NCBI GenBank assembly: GCA_903837445.1
Contig: CAILUR010000060.1
Span: 1 to 5,198 of the forward strand
Source of the DNA: an uncultured bacterium
GTDB lineage: Bacteria; Oederibacteriota; PGYV01; CAILUR01
DNA length: 5,198 nucleotides
Direction: 5' to 3'
In this document: piece after piece, positions 1-5,198 of the stretch
How the letters are laid out: each line of letters starts with the position of its first letter
How positions within the stretch are numbered: position 1 is the stretch's first letter
The notes under the pieces: model-generated
What the model was told of the DNA's origin: nothing
Seen by the model: only the letters and a program-made list of their open reading frames with translations
Databases searched by the model: none
Program-made: the position numbers and the translations under genes

Positions 1-976
1 CAATTATTATAAATGCCAGAAAAAAGACGCTTCCTATAATTGCCAAATTTGTTTTATCCAGTAAAGCATTGCTGTAGGTGTTACTTTTTTTACTGAGGTC
101 AGAGTAATCCGCCGCCGCTGTAAAAACACATACCGTTACTTTAGCCTCAAGGTTCTTAGCATAGGCAAAGAAACCGAGCGTGTTGTCATATTTTACATCT
201 TCCAGTATTCCTGTATTTTCAGAAGTTGAATCCGATAAAAATTTCAGTTGAGGATTTACCGCTCCCACATCAGTGTTTTCTTTTTTCATATCATTATGAA
301 TAATAATTTTTCCTGTGTCATCTACAACAAAAGTAGCGCCATTAGAAGCGGCTTTGGGAAGAATTTCTTTTCTGACCGCCTCAGGAATATCGCTAAACTT
401 TTCTCTGGCAAAAAGTACTGCCACAGCGTGCCCTTTAGCATCAAAGATAGGCATATAATAATTTGCCGTGCCTTCGCTATAATTTATGTCTTTTATAATT
501 ATATTTTTTTTGTCCGTATTTACTGCAGTTAAAAACTTAGGGGCTATAGTAAAGTTCAAGCGCCTAAGCGCATAGCTATTGGTATCTATAATTTTCCCTT
601 TTGTATCTAAAAGGGCTGTTTCCCCGTTAGCCAGCCGCGCGTTTTTTATATATTCTGTTTTTATACTTTTTGTTTCTTTCCCTTTCATATAGTTAGCTTT
701 TATTAAAACAGGATTTGCATATATTCCAGAATATTTTTTTTCTATAGCTTCATCTGACAACTTATCAAAAAGCGGGGTGAGTGTGTTTAGTTTTTGTTGA
801 AGTTGTTCTCTAATAATACTTATATTTTTTTGATTATCGGTCTTCACAATCTTTTTTTCAAGCAGGTTAAGTTGCTCCACTCTGGCTAAATCAGTAGTAT
901 AAAAAATCCAGGCAGGTGCTGCCGCCATAAGTAGCCCGACAAATAAAATCTGTAATATTAAAGTCACCTTTCTCAT
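1..976 (-). CDS. Membrane sensor protein with double-Cache-like extracytoplasmic domain (3' end outside window)
   Basis: The frame is open for 325 codons from the ATG at 976 to the window edge. The start is supported by a GGAGG 6 bases upstream. Residues about 5-26 form a hydrophobic helix (signal anchor). Residues about 30-65 are charged and Gln/Leu-rich, likely a helical stalk. Two PAS-like halves follow. The first, about 85-192, has GETALLDTKGKIID at 118-131. The second, about 213-288, has ATFVVDDTGKIIIHND at 214-229 followed by a DVG at 236-238. This 'valine-valine-Asp-x-x-Gly-Lys-Ile' strand pattern is typical of Cache sensor domains. A second hydrophobic helix begins at about 310 (LAIIGSVFFLAF) and is cut by the edge. 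The layout fits a dCache receptor that binds a small ligand outside the membrane. The output module (methyl-accepting, histidine kinase, cyclase or phosphatase) is not visible, so no gene name is given. Family level is inference; the reading frame and topology are seen directly. Confidence 0.85.
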   Translation of the reverse strand, partial: MRKVTLILQILFVGLLMAAAPAWIFYTTDLARVEQLNLLEKKIVKTDNQKNISIIREQLQQKLNTLTPLFDKLSDEAIEKKYSGIYANPVLIKANYMKGKETKSIKTEYIKNARLANGETALLDTKGKIIDTNSYALRRLNFTIAPKFLTAVNTDKKNIIIKDINYSEGTANYYMPIFDAKGHAVAVLFAREKFSDIPEAVRKEILPKAASNGATFVVDDTGKIIIHNDMKKENTDVGAVNPQLKFLSDSTSENTGILEDVKYDNTLGFFAYAKNLEAKVTVCVFTAAADYSDLSKKSNTYSNALLDKTNLAIIGSVFFLAFIII

Positions 977-982
977 TTAAAA

Positions 983-987
983 CCTCC
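983..987 (-). promoter_or_regulatory. Ribosome binding site of the sensor gene
   Basis: A GGAGG at 987-983 lies 6 bases before the ATG at 976-974. It is the strongest Shine-Dalgarno match in the window and fixes the start of the sensor gene over the internal Met17. Confidence 0.8.
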
Positions 988-993
988 ATCAAA

Positions 994-999
994 ATTATA
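994..999 (-). promoter_or_regulatory. Possible -10 box upstream of the sensor gene
   Basis: A perfect TATAAT reads on the minus strand at 999-994, in the gap after gyrA. No good -35 is present: the best hexamer at an 18-base spacing is TTAGGA (1023-1018), which matches TTGACA at only three positions. Transcription would begin near 987, leaving a leader of about 11 bases that starts at the ribosome binding site, which is tight. The gap is so AT-rich that a TATAAT could arise by chance. The sensor may instead be read through from gyrA. Confidence 0.3.
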
Positions 1000-1004
1000 C
1001 TTAT

Positions 1005-1039
1005 AAAAAATATATTTTCCTAATTTCGCACAAAAATAT
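1005..1039 (-). terminator. Weak AT-only hairpin plus T-tract after gyrA
   Basis: Directly after the gyrA stop, ATATTTT (1039-1033) can pair with AAAATAT (1018-1012) around a 14-base loop. An A and six T residues (1010-1005) follow. The order of stem then T-run resembles an intrinsic terminator, but the stem has 7 A-T pairs and no G-C pair, so it would be very unstable. At best it is a leaky terminator, and it may be chance in AT-rich sequence. Confidence 0.2.
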
Positions 1040-1040
1040 T

Positions 1041-3500
1041 TTATTCCTCTTTCCCTTCTTCCTCTTCTTCTATTACTTTGGCAACTGCGCTTAATTTTTC
1101 GCCTTCTTTAAGCCTTATCAGTCTTACTCCCTGACTGGCTCTACCTATAGTTTTTATATCTTTTATACTTGTCCTTATGAGAGTGCCCTTTGTGGTAATA
1201 AGCATAAGCTCATCTGTGGTCTGTACCAGCCTGATACTTATCACGCTACCTATTTTAGCGGTGGCTCTAATATTCATTATTCCTTTTCCGCCTCTGCTCT
1301 GCGACCGATACTCGCTTATCTTTGTATTTTTTCCATACCCGTTTTCAGTCATAGTAATCAGCGTGGTGTTCTTTGCTTCTTTCGGCAGTATGGTCATACT
1401 TACCACTTTATCTTTTTTAGCAAGATTTATTCCGCGCACGCCCTGTCCAGAGCGTCCGATTTCCCTTATCTGTTTTACTGAGAAGCGGATAGCTTTTCCT
1501 TCTGTCGTGGCGATGAAAATTTCATCGTTTTCTGTGGCAAGTTTTGCTTCTATCAATTGGTCATCCGTGTTCAGGGTAATTCCGATAATGCCACCTGACC
1601 GAGGATTTGAAAACAGTTCAAGCTTTGTTCTTTTTATCAATCCTTTTTCAGTAACCATAATAAGGTCTCCGCCGGTTTTAAAATCTTTCACAGACACATA
1701 AGCGGTAATTTGTTCTCCTGCCTCAAGCTTAATCATATTGACTATGGCTTTTCCCTGAGACTGTCTTGTCCCTTCCGGAAGCTCATATACTTTCAACCAG
1801 TGGCAACGCCCTTTGGAAGTGAAAAACATTATATATTCGTGAGTAGAGGCGACAAAGAGATCTTCTACAAAGTCCTCATCTTTTGTGGTAATCGCCATAA
1901 TGCCCCTACCGCCACGCTTTTGTGCCTTGTAGGTGGATTCAGCGGTTCTTTTTATATATCCCCTATGTGTCATAGTAATGACTACATTTTCATCCTGAAT
2001 AAGGTCTTCCACTGTAAACTCTTTTTCTTTTGCTATTATCTGTGTCCGCCTTTCGCACGGATATTTTTCTTTTATGTCTACAAGTTCTGATACAATAAGT
2101 TCAAAAATTTTCTTTTCACTTGCCAGCAATGCCTGTAAGCGGTCTATAAGTTTGAGCAGTTCTTTATATTCATTTTCAATTTTTTCTACTTCCAGATTTG
2201 TCAGTTGTTGTAACCGCATATCCAGAATTGCCTGTGCCTGTACTTCGCTTAACTTGAAATTACTGATAAGCGCTTTTCTGGCTATGTCGGTGGATTCGGA
2301 AGAGCGAATTATTTTTATGACCTTGTCCAAATACTTGAGCGCTATTTTTAAACCCTCTAAGATATGAGCGCGTTTTTCAGCTTTGTCTAATTCAAATTTT
2401 GTTCGGCGAATAATTACTTCTTTTCTAAACTCAATAAAATTATCCAATATCTCTTTTATGTTCAGGACTTTGGGTTTGCCGTTAACTAAGGCAAGTAAAA
2501 TTATTCCAAAGGTGGTCCTAAGAGTGGTGTGCTTATAAAGCTGGTTTAAAATAACTTCCGGATTATCGTTTTTTCCGACTTCTATAACCATTCTTATGCC
2601 TTCACGGTCTGACTCATCCCGAATATCGGTAATGCCTTCTATTTTTTTATTTCGGACAAGGTCAGCTATGGATTCCATAAGGGAAGATTTATTTACCATA
2701 TAAGGGAGTTCATTTACGATAATCGCCTGTTTGCCTTTTCTGCCTTCTTCAATTTTTACTTTTGACTGAATAGTGAGTGACCCACGCCCTGTCAGATATG
2801 CCTGTTTTATTCCTTCTTTTCCCACAATGTAAGCAGCCGTAGGAAAATCTGGCCCTTTTACTATTTTCATAATATCTTCTATGCCGGCATCTTTATTTTG
2901 AATTATATAAATAGTAGCGTCTATTATTTCGTGAAGATTATGCGGTGGAATATTTGTTGCCATACCCACGGCAATTCCTGAAGACCCGTTGACAAGCAAG
3001 TGAGGAAATTTTACTGGAAGGACTGTGGGTTCTTTTCTGGTCTCATCATAGTTGGGAATAAAATCTACAGTGTCTTTGTCTATATCTAAAATAAGTTCTT
3101 CGGTTATTTTTGCCATTCTGGCTTCCGTATAACGCATCGCCGCGGCTGGATCGCCATCTATGGAACCAAAGTTACCCTGTCCATCTACCAGAGGGTTCCT
3201 GTAGGTAAATAGCTGTGCCATTCTGACCATAGTGTCATATATGGCGCTATCTCCGTGTGGGTGAAAATTACCCATTACTTCTCCGACTATTTTTGCAGAT
3301 TTTCTATAAGGTTTGCTGTGATATAAGCTCATATCATAAAGCGCGTAAATGATTCTACGGTGTACTGGTTTTAAGCCATCTCGCACATCTGGAAGCGCCC
3401 TACCTACAATAACGCTCATAGAATATGCCATATAAGAGGTCTTCATTTCTTCTTCTAAAGCAATGGGAGTAAATCTGGATATTATTTTATCTTCACTCAT
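1041..3500 (-). CDS. gyrA: DNA gyrase subunit A
   Basis: This 819-residue protein is the breakage-reunion subunit of gyrase. It works with GyrB as an A2B2 tetramer to introduce negative supercoils into DNA. It opens with the classic GyrA N-terminus (SVIVGRALPDVRDGLKPVHR at 29-48). The winged-helix active site has Tyr124 in AMRYTEARM, the residue that links to DNA. The quinolone-determining stretch HPHGDSAIYDT (80-90) carries Ser85 and Asp89, matching E. coli Ser83 and Asp87, the drug-sensitive state. A coiled-coil arm spans about 355-480. The C-terminal beta-pinwheel begins near 500 and contains the GyrA box QKRGGRG at 527-533, which wraps DNA and separates gyrase from topoisomerase IV. A second box-like QSRGGKG is at 734-740. 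The chain ends in an acidic tail (EEEEEGKEE). Length is as expected for the family. It starts 6 bases after the DJ-1-like gene. gyrB is not in the window. Confidence 0.98.
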   Translation of the reverse strand: MSEDKIISRFTPIALEEEMKTSYMAYSMSVIVGRALPDVRDGLKPVHRRIIYALYDMSLYHSKPYRKSAKIVGEVMGNFHPHGDSAIYDTMVRMAQLFTYRNPLVDGQGNFGSIDGDPAAAMRYTEARMAKITEELILDIDKDTVDFIPNYDETRKEPTVLPVKFPHLLVNGSSGIAVGMATNIPPHNLHEIIDATIYIIQNKDAGIEDIMKIVKGPDFPTAAYIVGKEGIKQAYLTGRGSLTIQSKVKIEEGRKGKQAIIVNELPYMVNKSSLMESIADLVRNKKIEGITDIRDESDREGIRMVIEVGKNDNPEVILNQLYKHTTLRTTFGIILLALVNGKPKVLNIKEILDNFIEFRKEVIIRRTKFELDKAEKRAHILEGLKIALKYLDKVIKIIRSSESTDIARKALISNFKLSEVQAQAILDMRLQQLTNLEVEKIENEYKELLKLIDRLQALLASEKKIFELIVSELVDIKEKYPCERRTQIIAKEKEFTVEDLIQDENVVITMTHRGYIKRTAESTYKAQKRGGRGIMAITTKDEDFVEDLFVASTHEYIMFFTSKGRCHWLKVYELPEGTRQSQGKAIVNMIKLEAGEQITAYVSVKDFKTGGDLIMVTEKGLIKRTKLELFSNPRSGGIIGITLNTDDQLIEAKLATENDEIFIATTEGKAIRFSVKQIREIGRSGQGVRGINLAKKDKVVSMTILPKEAKNTTLITMTENGYGKNTKISEYRSQSRGGKGIMNIRATAKIGSVISIRLVQTTDELMLITTKGTLIRTSIKDIKTIGRASQGVRLIRLKEGEKLSAVAKVIEEEEEGKEE

Positions 3501-3503
3501 TTG

Positions 3504-3518
3504 TTATCAGTTCTCCTT
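3504..3518 (-). promoter_or_regulatory. gyrA ribosome binding site overlapping the end of the upstream gene, with tandem stops
   Basis: AAGGAG at 3518-3513 lies within the last codons of the DJ-1-like gene, 12 bases before the gyrA ATG, a slightly long spacing. The upstream gene ends in two consecutive in-frame stops, TGA (3509-3507) and TAA (3506-3504). The arrangement suggests that gyrA translation is coupled to that of the upstream gene. Confidence 0.6.
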
Positions 3519-4121
3519 TTTTGTCTTCTTGATAAGTGCTAAAACCGCCTGAGCAAACTTTACTGCATCTTTCGTATCAGCGGCGGTCACACAAAAAGCA
3601 CTGGTGACCACTCCACTTTTTACATATACGGCGCCAGTGGCTTTTAACATTTCTGGCGCGCCAAATTTTTTATTTACTGCTGCTTTTTTTCCTACTAAAA
3701 CTCCTGCCTGTCCTAAAGCCACTGGCGCTAAAGAAATACCCGCCGTGACTTTTTCATCCCCATCAAAGTTTTTTATTAGACGCAATAACTGGCTATTATT
3801 CCACACATTTAAAACTGCCCCCTCGCCACCGATTACTACAAGGGCTGAATAGTCAGTGCAATAGGTGATATCTTTCAAGGCGAGATCGGGTCTCACAGAA
3901 GCATAGTCCACGCCTTCAATCTTTGCTTTGGTGTTTGCCACAGTAATGACTTCATAACCGGCTTTTTCAAAAACTTTTTTAGTTTCAAAATATTCTTTTT
4001 CACTAAAGTTTTCATAACTAATAAAAGAAATTATTTTCCCTTTTGGGGCTTTGACAGGGGTCGCGGCAAATAAAAATATAGGAAATAAAATAAGCGTGAG
4101 CAGTAGAAGTTGTTTTTTCAT
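3507..4121 (-). CDS. Secreted DJ-1/PfpI-fold protein with serine at the nucleophile position
   Basis: This 204-residue protein begins with a Sec signal peptide: Lys2-Lys3, a hydrophobic core at about 4-18, and a likely cut near Ala19-Ala20. It should act outside the cytoplasm, or stay anchored if uncut. No lipobox cysteine is present. The mature part shows the DJ-1/PfpI flavodoxin-like pattern. An early strand, ISFISYENF (31-39), leads to Glu43, which aligns with the conserved acidic residue near the active site. Next come YSALVVIGG (91-99) and the elbow GISLAPVALGQAGVLVGKKA (128-147). In PfpI relatives the elbow reads like AICHGP or AICLAP, with Cys as nucleophile; here it is Ser130 (codon TCT at 3734-3732) followed by Leu131. 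Protease, glyoxalase/deglycase or redox activity of the usual kind is therefore doubtful. Cys88 and Cys177 are the only cysteines. It lies 3 bases after dnaN and 6 before gyrA, so it is co-expressed with replication genes. The fold assignment is fairly sure; the function is unknown. Confidence 0.88.
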   Translation of the reverse strand: MKKQLLLLTLILFPIFLFAATPVKAPKGKIISFISYENFSEKEYFETKKVFEKAGYEVITVANTKAKIEGVDYASVRPDLALKDITYCTDYSALVVIGGEGAVLNVWNNSQLLRLIKNFDGDEKVTAGISLAPVALGQAGVLVGKKAAVNKKFGAPEMLKATGAVYVKSGVVTSAFCVTAADTKDAVKFAQAVLALIKKTKKEN

Positions 4122-4124
4122 ATG

Positions 4125-5198
4125 TTATTTCCTTATGGGCATTACAATATATATAAAGCTGTCGTCTCCCACAGGTTTAATAATGCCAGGGTTTGTGGCA
4201 CTGACAAGTTTTATTTCCACATCCTCGGTTTTTACTATTTTTAACAGGTCTAAAATATAGTTTGCGTTATATGTCACTTCACAAGGGTCGCCGGTATATT
4301 TAATATCTATTTCATCAAAGGCCTCTCCCTCATCCGCAGCGGAAGTGTTGATATATAACTTGTCTTCTTCAAATTTTAAAACAATGGTCTTTGCTTTGTC
4401 GCTGGTGATAGCGGTGGCTCTTTTTATGGCGGACTGCAGGGCATCTCTATTTACTATCCCTTTCATTTTTGTGTCTTTAGGAATAACCTGATTAAACCCT
4501 GGGAACTTTTCATCTATCACGCGTGAGACAATGTCTAAATCCTCAAGCTTGAACTCTATTAATTTATCATAAAAGTTTATTGTGATATTTTTATCTTCTG
4601 AGGTTTCAAGTACTTTTTCTACTTCTAAAATTGTTTTTAAAGGCACGATAAACTCAAATTTTGTTTTAACGCTTACTTTTAAGTCTGTTTTCATATATGC
4701 CAATCTATGCGCATCGGTCGCAACGGTTTCTAAAACAGTGCCAGACATACTAAACAAGACGCCGTTTAGATTTCTTTTGCTGGAATCTTTTAAAGCGGCA
4801 TAGGCGATATTTCCTATAATTGTTTTTAAGCTGGCTTGAGACATAACTATGGACTCAAGTTTTTTATCTTCTGGTTGTAGAGCAGGAAAATCTTCCGCTG
4901 GAAGTCCTTTCATATTATATTTTGCTTTCAATCCAGAACTTTGCACTTTAATATTATCTGTTTTGTCTACTTCAATTATTACATCTGCTTCTGGAAATTC
5001 TGAAATAAGCTGAATAAGTTTTTTAGGTATAGTGGTTTTACCTTCTTTTTCTACTTTTCCAATAGGGCATTTAATTTTAGCGCTTATATCCATATCTGTG
5101 GCTGAAAGGTATAAAGTCTCCCCTTCTGCTTCAAAAAGGATATTTGATAAGAGTTGTAGAGTGGTACTTGAAGAGATAAAGTTTTTAATAATATTGAG
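4125..5198 (-). CDS. dnaN: DNA polymerase III beta subunit, sliding clamp (5' end outside window)
   Basis: DnaN forms a ring dimer around DNA that tethers DNA polymerase III and binds other replication and repair proteins through a hydrophobic pocket. The frame stays open to the right edge: 357 codons are visible plus a stop. The codons before the internal ATG at 5093 encode real clamp sequence (LQLLSNILFEAEGETLYLSA, then TDMDI), matching the domain I motif that ends in TGTDLE in E. coli. The true start is therefore outside, with roughly 8-12 residues missing. Counting from the first visible codon, domain II begins near 115 and has ETVATDAHRLAYM (157-169) and SRVIDEKFPGFNQVIP (225-240). Domain III has CEVTYNANYILDLLK (306-320) and ends in the family-typical YIVMPIRK (350-357). 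All three clamp domains are present and nothing is broken. It is the first visible gene of a packed run with the DJ-1-like gene and gyrA. dnaA may lie upstream, but it is not seen. Confidence 0.97.
   Translation of the reverse strand, partial: LNIIKNFISSSTTLQLLSNILFEAEGETLYLSATDMDISAKIKCPIGKVEKEGKTTIPKKLIQLISEFPEADVIIEVDKTDNIKVQSSGLKAKYNMKGLPAEDFPALQPEDKKLESIVMSQASLKTIIGNIAYAALKDSSKRNLNGVLFSMSGTVLETVATDAHRLAYMKTDLKVSVKTKFEFIVPLKTILEVEKVLETSEDKNITINFYDKLIEFKLEDLDIVSRVIDEKFPGFNQVIPKDTKMKGIVNRDALQSAIKRATAITSDKAKTIVLKFEEDKLYINTSAADEGEAFDEIDIKYTGDPCEVTYNANYILDLLKIVKTEDVEIKLVSATNPGIIKPVGDDSFIYIVMPIRK
4130..4134 (-). promoter_or_regulatory. Ribosome binding site of the DJ-1-like gene inside the dnaN 3' end
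   Basis: AAGGA at 4134-4130 overlaps the final Arg-Lys codons of dnaN, 8 bases before the ATG at 4121-4119. The dnaN stop (TAA, 4127-4125) lies between the two, so ribosomes finishing dnaN stop on top of this site. This supports translational coupling and the chosen start. Confidence 0.65.

Noticed and set aside
31..41. Short repeat TTCCTATAATTG shared with about 4811-4822
   Set aside because: Both copies lie inside coding sequence and encode similar Ile-Ile-Gly residues, so there is no evidence of a functional repeat.
248..532. Plus-strand 94-codon open frame
   Set aside because: It is antisense to the sensor gene, whose frame is open from 976 to the window edge with a strong ribosome binding site. 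The translation looks like a shadow, rich in Ile, Phe and Tyr.
1177..2367. Plus-strand open frames of 174, 126 and 97 codons opposite gyrA
   Set aside because: They lie wholly antisense to a gyrA frame that is intact and well conserved, and their translations are low-complexity Ser/Phe/Ile-rich with no family resemblance.
3654..3663. 10-base perfect palindrome TGGCGCGCCA
   Set aside because: It sits inside the DJ-1-like coding sequence (Phe-Gly-Ala-Pro region) as a single copy, without a spacer or second site, so it is likely chance.
3604..4803. Plus-strand open frames of 82, 69 and 73 codons opposite the DJ-1-like gene and dnaN
   Set aside because: All are antisense to well-supported genes, lack good ribosome binding sites and resemble no protein family.
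5091..5093. ATG at 5093 as the start of dnaN
   Set aside because: The codons upstream in the same frame encode recognisable clamp domain I sequence up to the window edge, so this is an internal methionine.

Overview
This is an AT-rich bacterial window (under about 40% G+C by eye). Everything in it reads on the minus strand. From right to left, in the direction of transcription, it holds the DNA polymerase sliding clamp gene dnaN (5' end cut by the window edge), a small secreted DJ-1/PfpI-fold protein, the DNA gyrase A subunit gene gyrA, and the first 325 codons of a membrane sensor protein that runs off the left edge. No tRNA, rRNA, CRISPR array, insertion sequence or prophage gene was seen.

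The first three genes look like one tightly packed operon. Only 3 bases separate dnaN from the DJ-1-like gene, and only 6 separate that gene from gyrA. In both cases the ribosome binding site of the downstream gene lies inside the end of the upstream gene, which suggests translational coupling. DnaN (processivity clamp) and GyrA (supercoiling) are the core replication machinery usually found near the chromosome origin. Here, however, the usual recF and gyrB are not between them, and the slot is taken by an exported protein with no obvious replication role. That protein has the DJ-1/PfpI fold signature, but the catalytic cysteine position reads serine.

A 64-base gap follows gyrA. It holds a weak AT-only hairpin, a possible -10 box and a strong ribosome binding site for the sensor gene. 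The sensor has an N-terminal membrane helix, a roughly 280-residue extracytoplasmic region resembling a double Cache domain, and the start of a second membrane helix. Its output domain lies outside the window.

The organism cannot be named with confidence. The proteins are clearly bacterial, and the signal peptide plus sensor architecture fit many phyla. The split of the dnaN-recF-gyrB-gyrA order and the low G+C would suit a less-studied lineage, but that is only an impression. Apart from the DJ-1-like insertion, the region is mostly ordinary housekeeping sequence, and I found no convincing new multi-gene system.
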